NCBI GenBank assembly: GCA_037178975.1
Contig: JASJZH010000004.1
Span: 806,001-870,000 of the forward strand
From: Oscheius tipulae
Lineage: Eukaryota; Nematoda; Chromadorea; Rhabditida; Rhabditidae
Reading direction: 5' to 3'
Length of the DNA stretch: 64,000 bases
Under the pieces are notes generated by a model. It had not been told where the DNA came from. It saw only the letters and a list, made by a program, of their open reading frames with translations, and did no database searches. The position numbers were made by a program, and so were the translations under genes. Numbering within the stretch: position 1 is the stretch's first letter; every line of letters starts with the position of its first letter. This document shows positions 24,801 to 36,890 of this stretch, piece after piece.

Positions 24801-25689
24801 TTGGAAGAGAGACGGGGCCTGTCGCGCCGCGCATTGCGGACAGTCTGGCCGGCTGTAGCGCCGCCCACCAAATTCGAACCTCCTCCCCCTCCCATGTTGA
24901 TCGCACCAAAAAAATGGAAAGGCCGCCGCAACCGCCGAGTGGCGTCAGAGACTGAGAGACAGAGAGACAGAGAAAGAGACAGACAGAGAGGCAGAGAGAT
25001 AGAGAGAGAAAAGTAGAGTGAGAGAGACCCCTATTGGGGTTGGCGAGAGGTCCAAAATTGTGCGAAGAATGAAACGATAAAGTGTGGGAAAAGTGTGAAA
25101 AGAAGAGATTTGGAAGGAGACGTTGCAAAAAAAATCCAAAATATGGTATGAAATCGAGGAATGTATCGACTGTCTCCGACTAACAGTAGGGAAGATATAG
25201 TCTTCGTGAAACACAAAAAGTATGAATGCTTGAAACCCTGGATGTTCGGAGATTTCATTCACTTTCGTGCTTCATCTTCTTGATATATTGTCTTTTTGAT
25301 TGCGAAACCAATAATTCAGTGACTTGCAAGTTTTTTTCAATTCACAATTTTTTATTTTAATAATGTTTCAAATCTTTAGACGTATACCGGTTACTGATTG
25401 TTGTCCGTTGCCCTGAAAAAAAAAAGTTACTCTTGTCTATTTCGCGTTCTCTTCCTTCCAATGTGCCCGAATCTGGTCGTATAAATCATGCAAATACTCA
25501 AAGAGAGGACGAGGGGCTGGTTGAGGCCAACAGGCCTCAACAACACTGCCACTGACAAACATGGTCGATTTCGGGACGGTCTGGGGTGACAATTGTATGA
25601 AGAAAGAATCTATTTTTTGGTAGAACAGAGCTATTTTAGTCCAGCCGAGGCTATAGAGATGGGAAATTTATTGCTTCTAAACTACCGAG

Positions 25690-25900
25690 ACACAAGGAAT
25701 GAAAAATTCTAGCATCGGATACAGTACGCGTAGGAGTTTCACTGACTACCGAGACGGTACGGGGAGGCACATACCCAGGTACTGAGGCAGTATGGATGAA
25801 TTTTACTGGCTCCCAAACAAGTACGGGAGAGAAATCGCCCAGTTTCCGTAACAGAATGGGTTTGATCATGTTCAACTACTGATTTTTGAACGGTACGAGA
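25690..25900 (+). repeat. Family C array, field 2
   Basis: Cores such as CCGAGACGGTACGGGGAGG, ACTGAGGCAGTATGG and AACAAGTACGGGAGAGA recur about every 40 bp in the same orientation as field 1. Confidence 0.6.
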
Positions 25901-26529
25901 GCACCTTGAGACATAGGAACAAAAAACTGATTTTGTAGTTCATGACTTCAACGCAGCATAAAACAGAGAATAGATTCGTTTATACGAAAGTGTTGAAACA
26001 TTTTTTTTTTGGAAAATATGGACAGCTTTATTCTGTCTTTTATAGGGCGGATGCATAGTCTTTCTAGTCATTGACAGCCACAGAACGCGGATCCAGATCA
26101 AATGTTCTATATAATGACAGTTTGAAACAATTCTCTTTCTAGACGACTTTTTGAATTCGATCTTTGGCCACCCAGGAAAAGGAGGGATACAACTTCTCCA
26201 TTTGCGTTGTTTTATAGGCTTGCTGAAACCCAAATTTCTGTAATAATGTTTGCGTATATAATTATAGAAAACAGCATACCAAAATGCTTCCTAGCAATAT
26301 CCTTATCATTGTAGCTACGTACTTTTGTTTCTTTTTTTCGTAATTTCTTTCCACTATAACCCGCTGAACCACAATATGTACAACTTTATTCATAGCGATT
26401 TTGGAACAAAAACGCGTTTTTTCAGTGATCAGTGACAAAGGCAGAGAGACAGTTCCAAGTGCCGGCTCCTGACTTCAAATTACAGTGTCCCATTCGAACC
26501 TCCCACCACTCAATTATACTCTGACCTCC

Positions 26530-26760
26530 ACCACTCTGCGCTCTTTTGTCTCGTTTTTTCGAGCCGCGGATTGGACGCCATTAGGGCTCGGCAGGGGATG
26601 ATCCGCTCCGACAGGTATTCATAGTTTCCAGTGTGGCCCCAATCCAAAAGAGGGAGAGAGGGAGAGGGACGGTTATTGAATGCCTGTTGAGGGCGCTCCG
26701 ACCCCGGCCGCGAGAGCGGCCCCCCTATTGTTGGAGCGACCTTGAAATGCGAGGCAATTA
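26530..26760. other. GC-rich block of unknown role
   Basis: Markedly more GC-rich than its surroundings, with GAGCCGCGGATTGGACGCC and CGACCCCGGCCGCGAGAG. It lies about 1.2 kb upstream of the AT-hook gene and could be a distal promoter or CpG-like element, or an unrecognised repeat. No coding frame with splice support. Confidence 0.3.
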
Positions 26761-27943
26761 TGAGAGTCTTTCGCTCTCTTTCTATGTGTGTGCGACTGTG
26801 TGGGTCTGATGGAGAGAGAGGGTGATCGAGAGAAAGAGGGAAATTTGAATGGTAACAACGATAGAGAAGAAAATAATTTCCAAAAAGTCAGCCAGAACAA
26901 CTACTGTTGAAGAATATTGGATTCTGCAAAGAGCTTGCAAATTTCTATTGTTCTTATTCATACTCACTTTAGCACATGAAATATCCCTGTAACACAGACA
27001 CAGAGAAACAAATTACTCAACAATGTCTGCCTTGACTAAGCTGCCTCAATTGAAACATTGGTAGTTTTCTTAATAGGGAGTAAGCGCTACCAATTGTTGA
27101 GAAATTTTATCATATCTTGAAACAAAACATGTTCAAAGTTTTGGTTCAAGGAATAGTATTATCGTTTAGAATGTTTCGCAAATAAGCTCCAGATGATATT
27201 GATATGCACCAAATCGTCTCTGATACTCATTTTTTTCAGTGTTTCGAGATTTTCTTTTTCTCCCTCACACTCTCGAAAACATGTTGCTACGAGAAAGACA
27301 GAGATTGCGACCACGATAATGGTCGGGAAAGAAGGGGAACACACCACGTTTTGCACACTTTCACTCACAAAGAATGGGGACCAAAAGGACGCTGCTTGGC
27401 ACTCGAGAACGACCGCGGATCCTATGAAAAACGCGGTTTTCCGACGTGTCAAACAGAGGACTGGAGGACTGGAGTAGACGCACTGGCACTGTCCCTGTCA
27501 CAGGAAAATTGTTACATAAAAAAAACAGTACTTGAAATCAGGGACTCAAATAAAAAGGAGTAGCTTGAAAGAATCGCTCTACTATTGGACCGAGGTCACG
27601 GCCTATAACTTTGCAGAGTATCGAGAAAAAAAATTGTCTAGACCCTTGGTTACATGAAAAACTGTTTGAAACGGAAAGTAAAAGAACGTCTATTATCGGC
27701 TAATAGATCGAGATAGATCTCGTCCTCATTGGCCAGCCTCACTCTAGACGGGAAGGTGAAACATAAGAAAACAAGCTCTGTACAATCGGAATGTATCTTC
27801 TCTTCTCCAATCACCCCAGCGGACTGTCTATCGACCAGTCATTTTATAGCCTCCCTTCTCCCCGTACCAGTCTAGATAACTCATTATAAATTCATCGTCG
27901 AAGCTACGATCTGAGAAAAGTATCATTCTTCTTTCTTTCCCAA

Positions 27944-28520
27944 ATGTCGTATCGGAGGATCTGGCTCGGATCGTACCCTGTTCTTCCCGGAATGGAGGTC
28001 CACCTCAAGTTCGATCTGAAGAGGTACACTGTCCTGACGGATGGCTTAGCTCGTCCCGGATTCCTGGCTGCCTATGAGGGAAATCCGAACAGTGCCCCTA
28101 GGCCTCCGATCTGTCCGGATAGCATCCGTCTTCCTAAGGGAATGAATGGAAAGAAGATGCAGATTTGTAAGAAAAGAGGGCGACCGGTATGTCTCTGTCT
28201 GTGTCTCTGACTAAACTTTTTATTTCCAGAGGTTGACAAAGGAAGAGCTGGCTAACAGAAGTAAAGAGCTACCACGTCCTCCTCCTGTCCCTAACCCCTT
28301 TACTCCTATCCCAAACCCTTACCTTGAGCCGGCACGTTCTTCGACCATGGTAGTCAATCTGCGAGAGCCAATAGTTCAGCAGGTCCCACTCCACTGTTTG
28401 AGCCTATCTCCTGATCTTATAACTCCGCCTCTGACGCCGGTTCTAATTCAGCCGCAACCCGTTAGAGTCAGTCCTGCTCATTCGGTTGACCACATGCCTG
28501 AAGTTTTCCCACTTCATTGA
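27944..28520 (+). CDS. Unknown protein with AT-hook-like RGRP core (177 aa)
   Basis: Two exons: 27944-28186 and 28230-28520, with a 43-nt phase-0 intron. Exon 1 encodes a compact, possibly folded segment (residues 1 to about 75; LPGMEVHLKFDLKRYTVL). It is followed by KKRGRPRLTKEEL at about 76-88, whose RGRP is the minor-groove binding core of AT-hooks. The remainder is a Pro-rich, low-complexity tail (RPPPVPNPFTPIPNPYLEPA). This suggests a nuclear DNA- or chromatin-associated protein, but a single short core is weak evidence. A TATAAA lies 54 nt upstream of the ATG, and GATA-like sites are nearby. I do not recognise a wider family. Confidence 0.75.
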
Positions 28521-28903
28521 AAAGTTACAAAAAATGCAAATGAATGTTGTTGAGAAATTCATTCGAAAACACTTTCCACTCTCTGTCAAAATTTTGTCAA
28601 TAGTTTGACGTTATGAAAAGTCCCTGTCCGAAACCTAGCAAACGCGATGCTGTCGCATAGTACTCAATGTAGCCTTGAAACATTTTTGCTGTACTATTAC
28701 TGCTTTAGTCTCCTTGTACTACGTCTCTCCTCCCCGAGCAAAAGTTCATTCTGAACTACGACTATCGATAATCACACGAAAATCTAAGAATGTTTCAACA
28801 CTTTTGCGTCATTATTATTATGACCAATCTAGCTAATGCAACTTAGAAGAACACTAAAATTTTAGATCGCTGTCACTGTCTTTTTCTATCAATCCATTTA
28901 TTC
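28521..28903. other. Intergenic, between convergent genes
   Basis: Convergent 3' ends of the AT-hook gene (+) and the nuclear receptor (-). Contains minus-strand AATAAA at 28897-28902 for the receptor and two 21U-type motifs (about 28675 and 28792). No gene seen. Confidence 0.6.
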
Positions 28904-31900
28904 CTACCCATGACAATTCACAATCTCTCTAATCTGTTCCAGAGATAAATCTGGGTAGAACTCTTCCCTCACTTCTTCTGCTGAGACCTCTGCAATCTTG
29001 ATTCCCAGTTCCAATAAGTTGACACTGTCAGTGGAAGTGACACTTCTTTGGGCTTGTAGCATAGTCAAGGTAGCGATTGACTGCCACTGTCCGAAGCAGA
29101 TTTCGAGATTTGAAAGTACTTGGCTTGGAGTTTCTGAAAGCATTTCTGAGCGGAGTTCGTACACATTTATAGCGTTGCTGGAACCTAGGAAATGCCTAAC
29201 TTTCGGTTTGTAGCTTTGGCTCCAACTTCAGTATAAAACACAATTTTTCCAATATGCTGACAATCCGTGTTATTCATCTCGACCTTGAATTAAATATTAC
29301 CAGTTTTGAAAAGAAGGTGACAGTACAGACTCCACAGTTCTGTTAAAGACAGTTTGACAGATTTTATTATTTCAGCCAGTTCTGATATAGGAGACACTGA
29401 AGCAAACTTCGTTTTTTTCAGGCAATATAGAACTCACTTCTCTTTTCCAAATATTGAGCATTTTTGACCAGAATGTGGAGAAGAAAGACTGAGTGCCAAT
29501 TATGCTGGTAGAGAGTCTGAAATTCGAAGATTATGGAGTAAAAACTAACGGAATGGACATCGAAAAGTAGTAATTGCGAAAAAAAATGTAGAGATCAACG
29601 CTCCAGTTACTGTTCGACTTATATAGCATCGATGAGGCAAAAATGTTTGTGACACTTGTAAGAAGACCCTGAAGCCAGGCATTACTTTTCAAACTGTCGA
29701 ACCCTTATAGTATTCGTGAAACAAAAAACTTTCTAAATGGTGAACGCTGGAAAACTAATACTAACTGTCGTATTTCACTAGGCGTTTAAATTGCAGGCAC
29801 TTGTCAGAGAATCAGTATAAGCTACGGATTAGGAACACTTCAAAAATACAGGTTCTGTAACTTTTCTGATTCCAAGACTAAACAGGACCATAGAATAATC
29901 GTACAATTAGCTTTGTTACTGTAGTCTTGTGACATCAACAGCTTGACCACCAATACTGTCGTCATCTTATTGCAGGCGAAATCAGCTAACGATTAGATTT
30001 CAAAAAATGTTTCACTATTGAAGTGTAGGTGGACCAAAAAAATTTACGACTAGGAAAGACTGGAAAAAAAGGTTCTCGTCTCAATAGTAGTATTTTTTAT
30101 AGAGACTGAACTTTTTGTCTCATGATGTTCATTAAGTCTGGGAAATGGGAAAAGGTGCAAAAACGGAGTGCGCTTGCACACTGAAAAATAAGAACCAGAG
30201 ATATTCAAGTTCTAGCATGGTTTTATGCGTACGACTGGGCTAGTTTTGTTAATCGGGTTTGAGACCCTAGGAGCTTAGTAGGTTATGTCAGGTTGACTAT
30301 TGAAATATTGGTGAAACTAAACAGTTCATGTCCTATTTTGGAAAAGATAGTAGTCATTCTATACGTATGCAATTTACATAAATACTGACTTTTTTCTCTA
30401 CGATGATCACATCAAGATGTTGATCCAGCTTGGCAAAGTTTTGGACGTTCTTTTTTGTTTCATGAAGAGCATAAGATTCAATTGGAAATGCAATCAATAA
30501 GCTGAATAGGTTTTAGATGTTAATTTTTTTTGTTTCAAACCATTAATATACGTGAAGTTCGAGAGAAACAGTCAATGTTGCTTTTGTGGCGCTAGAGAAA
30601 AACTACCTTTCTCGTCTCTACAGTCATTTCCACCACAGCCAACATTCTCATCAAATTCCGTAGCTCCAACACATTTTCCGATGCCCTTGTGGGCTTCTTG
30701 ACCAGACCAGCAATTGTGAAATCTAGAAAACGATCAGTTTCAGAACATTGAATTTACAAACCTGTCCCCCTTATATGCGGAACTTGAAACATACGATGAG
30801 AGAAACTGGGAGCGAACTGTGAAGAAAAGAAGGAGGTGAAACGGGAAGGAGTAGGGGAGAATCTGAACATTGTAAAATAGATAAACCTAAAAAACACCTC
30901 TTTTTCTCCACTGCATTGCTGGGAGCCCGGCGCTCGTGTTGGACGGCTGAAACAGTAAAACAATGCTAGTAACCTAGTTTCTAAACTCTCAGAGAAAATT
31001 TCAAAACAACTACAGCTTACAATAAGGCCCGACTGGGCCGGGCCGATTTTCAGCGCCCTGCGGCTCGGACCGAGCCGGGCCGAAACCATTCCAACGCTCA
31101 AGGTGTTTTTCTTTTTCCTGGCCTAAGGCGCATGTCTGATCATAGGTAAGACACGTCCAGGCGTAGGCAGAGTGAACGAACGTCAATTTTCGTTTTCGTT
31201 ATATTTTGTAGATAGATGAACTATGAACTTTTAGTGAGTAACCTACTTGCAGTTTTCAATACATCTACTCCTTGTAGTATAACGACCTACCATGCCTGTT
31301 CATGTTGACCTTGATGCACTTTTTGAAGCGACAGTGCTGACATTGGTTCCTTCTGACGACATCGACCACACAGCTTCCTTCTTCTTTGCATATAAAGTCC
31401 AGGTTTCGACGGATTGATCTCAAATAGACAGCATTTACGTATCCTGATCGCGGTGAAAATTTTTGGATGATAAGTTTAGTGCAGCAGAGCATTTTTCAAT
31501 AAATACAAAATGTTTAGACAGCGCCATGGTATTGTCAACACTTACTTATTCTCAAAGTATGACTCTGTTGAAACCATTCCTTTCTTTAACACTTGCAACA
31601 AACCGACCTTTGAAACATTCAAGTATTCGCATTCATGGCAGAATATTGGTGAAACAGTTATATACTCGTATACGGACTTATATGATATCAAAACGTTTTG
31701 TTTCACAGTTGGGGTGAAAGAAAAGGAAGAATCGAAAGAGTATTAACCGGACAAGTTTTTAGAAAAAATGTACAAAATACCAACTGGACAAATACGATCA
31801 AGTTGGTCCCACTAACCTCTTGAAGAATCCTCTACAGCCATCACAGCTCACCACACCATAGTGTCTGCCTGAAATGAAGCTGTTAACTTGGTAGCGAAAA

Positions 31901-31957
31901 CAAACCAGAAGCTCGGTCTCCACAAACCAAGCAGATGGTTTCCTTTTGCCGGTCCAT
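28904..31957 (-). CDS. Nuclear hormone receptor, NR2E-like, about 360 aa
   Basis: Predicted ligand-type transcription factor acting in the nucleus. Minus-strand exons: 31906-31957, 31817-31868, 31291-31418, 30898-30946, 30762-30862, 30607-30722, 30390-30449 (tentative), 29600-29668 (tentative), 29438-29516, 29301-29396, 28904-29184. First zinc finger Cys 9, 12, 26, 29; second Cys 45, 51, 61, 64. The DNA-binding domain includes [19 protein letters not shown] (P-box CDGCRG) and ends MNRH, then [11 protein letters not shown]. This AVQ(H/N)ER tail and P-box resemble the tailless/PNR (NR2E) group, not the expanded worm receptors. The ligand-binding domain is diverged; [20 protein letters not shown] and [11 protein letters not shown] fit its helices. 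The ATG follows TTTAG by 3 nt (trans-splice candidate). AATAAA immediately follows the stop. A family A repeat lies in the 344-nt intron 3. The two tentative exons keep phase but have weak splice sites. Confidence 0.88.
31022..31105. repeat. Family A repeat, copy 2 (nuclear receptor intron 3)
   Basis: GACTGGGCCGGGCCGATTTT and CAGCGCCCTGCGGCTCGG match copy 1 at 8489; a GGCCTAAGGCGCATGTCTG segment at about 31120-31140 matches, inverted, copy 3 at 39575. Fragmentary. Confidence 0.65.
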
Positions 31958-32476
31958 ATCCTAAACTACTTTTAAAAATCTTGAGAGTCGCATTCTGTCT
32001 CTGTCTCTTTGTGTCTCTGTCTCCCTGTCTTTCTGTCTCTATCCAGTATTTAAAACTTGGTCAAAAGAGGAGAAGTGTCACAGTAGACTGGCTTCCATCT
32101 TCCCACGCTCCTCATCCTCTCTCTCACTCCAAAAGTCTCTCTTGAAACAGCTCTGATCTCCTAACCGGACGCACACGGGCGCTAATTGTGCCTAGCCAGA
32201 AGCGCTCAAGGTGCCTTCTAACGTGGGAAAGTGAGCCATAGAGAGAAGGAGAAGGGATTCAATGACATATTTTTCAAGGTTCGATGACAGCAGAGCTATT
32301 CAAAACCTAGAAGCCCACGTTATCAGGAAATAGTGAAACAAAAAAAAGAATGTAACGTGCCCGGAAAACTGGCTTGCCGTTTTCATCATGAAGATACTGA
32401 ATATCGGAAACAGCAACAGCCTAAATAGAGAAGATGAAACCAAAAAGTTTTTCAAACCGAAAAAAATTTATTCACA
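31958..32476. other. Intergenic between the receptor and G-alpha genes, both on the minus strand
   Basis: CT-rich low-complexity run at about 31995-32045, two 21U-type motifs (about 32140, 32333) and the minus-strand AATAAA (32467-32472) of the G-alpha gene. No gene seen. Confidence 0.5.
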
Positions 32477-35344
32477 CTACAAAAATCCAACCTTCTCCAT
32501 GCTCATCTTGAATACCACATCTAGACAGCTTTCAAAGACCCTGTCAATATTTTTCGTGTCCGTAGCCACTGTGAAATGGATGTAGAGGGGCTTTTCTTCC
32601 GATTCATCTTGTTTCTTTAGCAGAAGTTTGAACTTTTCCTGGATGTAGTAAGCGCAAGCCTCAAAGCTTTGCTCTCCTGAAAATACAGTGTGACAGAGAG
32701 CCAGTTAGACAGAGAGAGACACAGAGACAGTCACCTTTATAATCCTTGAAGCAAACAGTGAGTGGGCACTTCTTGAGCTTTTCTTTGAAAATGTCCACCT
32801 TGTTCAAAAAGAGTATCATTGCTGTCCGAGATCCAAAACATGGATTATTGGCCGTTCTTCGGAATAGACGCATACTATACTTCAGTTTGTTCTGAAAGAA
32901 ACAAGCACTCAAAATGGGCGGGAAATCTAAGTACCTCTGGCTTGACATTACTTGCAATATTTTCTTCTGTAGGTTTTCGCTTGACGAAAATGTCTGCCTC
33001 TTCTGCCCTGAAAATTGTAGTGAGAAGCTTCGGGAAGATCACTACATAGAAGAACTTTACATTTTTTTTCAGAAAGTTCTTGTTTCAAACTTTGCAAATA
33101 AGTCAGAGTTTTTATTTAACACTGTCTCCGGTCCATTGAGCAGAAAAAACCTAAAACTTACATCATGTTGTAGGAAGCAATGTCCGTGACGAAGAGAACT
33201 CCCGCCGAGTTGTTGAAGCAATGTATCCATTTCCGCTGTTCTGATCGCTGCCCTCCGACATCGACCATTCTGGAGAAAAGTGGATAACATACTGTTTCAT
33301 CATGCGTGTCCCACAGCAGAATCAACTACTGCTTTCGTACAAAAGGGTTCAGTGAAACATCCGTGGAAAAAGTCCATATTGTAATCATAATCAACATACC
33401 TTTCCCAAACTTTGCAATTAACTTTTTTTTCAAGAAATAATACCCAAAAACTCACTTGAGCGTAGCATTCTTGAACTGGAACTCAATTTCCGTGATTCCT
33501 GCTGTCGGAACCCGTGCCCTTAGGGCATCCATGGTGTTGGGTCTGTACTGAGGATGACATATCCTGTCAATGTGTTCGATAAAACTGAAAGTTGCCTAGA
33601 TGTGACGGGAGGGAAAACCCTCACTAGGTAGCGGAATCCAGTAGATCCAGTTCCTCCTTCTTGGTCAGAACCTGCTCGGCCATCTTAGACTCGCAAATGT
33701 TCCTCATGGCCTCTATAAGAGGCGCAGTGATTTCAGTTTCATGGTAGCTGACAGTGTTCTCGAAGAAGTGGATGCTGGGCTGAAAGATGGTCACAGATCA
33801 ACAGATTTGAGAAACCAATGAAAACATTTTTTTTGTGTTTGCCAAATGTAACGTGGTGTTGTCTTCTATCTTAGGTGTCCGATAGTTTTTAACTGTGCGA
33901 AGTTTTTTGTAAGCGGAATCAAACGTGAGTCAGTACAAGCCATATCGAGTCGGTCTTATAAATAGCTCTGAAACATAAAAATTTCAAAAGCCCTTACAAG
34001 GTGCCACTTCATTGTAAACTCATTAGAAACAAGTGTACTTTTGGCCTTCGATTTGGTGATTCTGTTTCTGATGTAATGAAGAGAAGAAAGGTAGCACAGA
34101 AGGGTTAGAAACTGTATTCAGTGGTTGAAGCAGAAAAGTGCTGAAGAAAGAACTGGCCGCCAAACTTTGTGGAACAAACTTTGTTTCCCGAGACTCGCAA
34201 CGCTTGAAAAAATAGTACGATTGTTCCTATACCAAACATAAATGCTACTGTGCATTTCTATCAGTTCTGACCCTCAAACAAAATTATTTTGCGATTTTGC
34301 TACCAGAAAAGATTTTGGAATCGACGTTATATTTCCCTGAAATTTGTTATCGGATCCAAGAAACCTAATAAGTTTGGAAGTTTGACAAGAAAAGTACAAA
34401 CTTGTTCTTCAAAACTAATGTTATCCTACATTCACCTTGAATGTTTCACCGATAACTCTAATCACTGTACTTTTCATCCTTTTCACTAATGAAGATACTT
34501 TTACGACTCACAACAATCCTCTGCTCTACAGGCAGCTCCAGATATCTGGCCGACTGGATAATCTGGCCGACGACCTGGAGCAGATTGGCCTGAACGAGGT
34601 ATCGGATGTTGATAAAGTCCGTCTCGGTGAAGCCGTCCATGTGAATGATTCTCATTTGCTTGAAAATTGTACTCTTCCCCGAGGCTGGACCGCCTGAAAT
34701 CAATAAATTTTGGCTTTTTGAGCTTCGTGATGATGCCAAAGTTTACATGCTTTATGTTTCAAGAATCTGCATAAGGAGCAACAAATTTTGCTATTCTTTG
34801 GCTGGACATACAAACTAGTTACCTATTTTGTTTTAAAGAACTTTTATAGCACAGTATAATTTTGTTTTCGACTGTTTGCAGTACGGCGGGAATTCAAAAA
34901 TTTCGTATATCAAGAATCCTAGATATTGAAAGTGCGCAACAACTCGTTTACAGGCAGACTGCGTATCGAAATTGACTACGGTAACTTGCCGATATGCAAT
35001 CTTGTGTTATAAAAGTTGGCAAAGTGTTCTGTTTTAGGTAAATTCTGCAGTGATGGTATTCTTACCCAATATCAAAATCTTGTAAACCTTCTTCTGTGCC
35101 AGCTTCTCCGCTTCCAGCTGCCGGTCAATCTCATGGGTTCGTCTGGCTGCTTCGTCCTCTTGTAGCGAGGCCCTGAAAAATGTGATACGTTTGTGTTTCA
35201 GTTTTTACATAGGTACTAACTTAATTCATTACTCTTGGCAGGATTTGCTATTTTAAAGACTCACATTTGCATGCTGACCTTGTCGTCGATGTTCCGTGGA
35301 CGACAGGAACGACAAAATAGCATCTTCTTGGCTGAAGTTGGCAT
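32477..35344 (-). CDS. Divergent heterotrimeric G-protein alpha subunit, 396 aa
   Basis: Predicted GTP-binding switch protein coupling receptors to effectors at the plasma membrane. Minus-strand exons: 35265-35344, 35066-35172, 34512-34693, 33625-33779, 33456-33584, 33162-33269, 32935-33007, 32735-32891, 32477-32676; phases all agree. G1 is GGPASGKS (63-70) where almost all G-alphas have GAGESGKS. Then [10 protein letters not shown]. Switch I RVPTAGI (199-205) keeps Arg and the Mg-binding Thr. Switch [14 protein letters not shown] (221-232) keeps the catalytic Gln but has Gln for the usual second Arg. G4 FLNKVD (306-311). G5 TVATDT (366-371) replaces TCATDT. After switch II the usual SDYD segment is replaced by a charged insert, which explains the length (common size about 355). 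No N-terminal Gly2, but Cys residues at 11 and 14 could be palmitoylated. C-terminus [15 protein letters not shown] follows the stop by a few bases. Confidence 0.92.
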
Positions 35345-36419
35345 ACTATAAACGATTTTGGAGGGAAAGAGTACGGTAAACAAGGTTTGGGAACATATGA
35401 AGAAACCATTATGCTTCACAGAAGAGATAAAGATTTTTTTGTACTTGTGTGTGCTTGGTAGATGTTCGCGGTCCTAAAAATCCTCTTGGGGGAGCAAGCG
35501 GGGCCTAAGTGGCCTAAGCCTAAGTTCTGAAACTATAATAGCCGCCCAGGGAAAACCATATTGTTTCACGGTAGAAGTGTATAGGAGCCTAAGTACCGGG
35601 AGTGTTCGACTTCCTCTGTTAAAGACAAAGATAAGTGTTAAAATCTGGTGTAACGCTTCAGAATGTGATAATGTTAGAGTCGGAGATTCGAAAGGAGAGG
35701 CAAAGTATGAGGAAACTTCTAGCTTCTAGCAAACATAAATGAATTCAAGTTCCTGAATACACCTTCAACTTCCTTAGTTCATTGTCTCTTTGAACTTTAT
35801 TGTCTATGTTTGTCGCTCCCGACCTTTTGACCAGATTCCCCGCCTCCAAGAGGAGGACCCTTTGACTCGTGTGTTCGCGTGTTCGTATGTAAGTGTGTGG
35901 CTTCCTCGCTGTAATTATGTACCACCTCCTATATCTCTCTATACCCCAATCAATAAACTAGTATTCGAACCATTAGTGAACGGTAATATATATCGTAGGA
36001 TAGACGCATACAGACTCTCAATTCACAATAGACTATCTTCTTATAATAGCCGTCTGCCCTACGAACAATGTTTCACTGTTGCGCTATACAGAAAAATCAA
36101 TTTACCGGGAAATCGTCGTCATACGCTCCAAATCTATTTTTAAAATATCCTCATGTCTCTGTTTGTCTGTGTATCTGAAGCCAATATTGCAATTGGTGCG
36201 CACTACTTTGTGCGCACACTCATTATTTGCAAGTCAAGTCAGTTTGGGAATAGCTTCGTTGGGAAAAAAATGAAAATGTTGCTCCTGGAAGGGTAGTTCG
36301 ACTGACGAAGAACATGCGGGCGAGGTGAAGTTAGAGGGTAGGGGGGCCAAGACAGGCTGACAGAAGGGAATAGAAACCGGATGAAGATCAAAGGAATCAG
36401 GCTATGACTGTCTTGATTC

Positions 36420-36890
36420 GAGGGCTCAGAATAGCAATTGGGTTTAAAGGATAGGAAGGGGTATCAAAGAGTCAAAGGGAAGTGGGATGGGAAGTGGGTT
36501 ATAGGGTAAGAGAGTCTGTTCAAAGAATATGCAGTGGGTCAAAGGATGGAAAGTGAGTTGGGATATAGGAAATGAATTAGAAGAAAGGTAAGTGAGTTCA
36601 AAGGCTGGAATCAAACTGGTTGACAGCATAGGATAGGAAGTTCAATAGATAAGAAAATGGGTTCAAGGAATATGAAGTGCGTTAAAAATGTCGGAAGTCG
36701 GTTCGAAAACTAGGGAGTAGGTTCAAAGGCTTGGAAATGGGTTCAAAGGGTAAGAAAATGGGCTCGATGGGTGGGAAGAGGATTGAGAGGAAGGGAAGCG
36801 GATTCAAACGGAAAGAGAATCTGTTCAAAATATGGAAAATGAGCTCAATGAAAGTGAAGAGGGTTCAAAGGGTGAAAAGAAGTGGTTTCA
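36420..36890 (+). repeat. Degenerate minisatellite, unit about 20-22 bp
   Basis: About twenty diverged units of the type GTGGGTTCAAAGGGTAGGAA are packed head to tail, for example GAAATGGGTTCAAAGGGTAA and GAAGAGGGTTCAAAGGGTGA. Strong purine bias on the plus strand, no coding frame. Confidence 0.75.

Larger units (their letters stand above)
20807..27943. other. Long gene-poor stretch rich in repeats and 21U-type motifs
   Basis: Apart from the possible alternative bestrophin exon I see no gene. It holds a partial tandem duplication (21143-21776), CT/GA low-complexity runs (about 23040-23062, 23215-23235, 24945-25030), two fields of GTACGGG repeats, a GC-rich block at 26550-26760 and about fifteen 21U-type motifs. 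Reading frames at 21757-22221 and 27193-27563 lack splice or domain support. A TATAAA at 27885-27890 precedes the next gene. Confidence 0.5.

Noticed and set aside
27193-27563. Overlapping plus-strand frames of 94 and 119 codons
   Set aside because: Cys and His content caught my eye, but there is no signal peptide, no domain and no exon partner.
30754-31101. 115-codon minus-strand open frame read as one exon
   Set aside because: It crosses a receptor intron and the family A repeat; the spliced receptor exons 30762-30862 and 30898-30946 explain the coding signal better.
36420-36890. Regular short repeats considered as a CRISPR array
   Set aside because: Units are adjacent without unique spacers, strongly diverged, and the genome is eukaryotic; it is a minisatellite.
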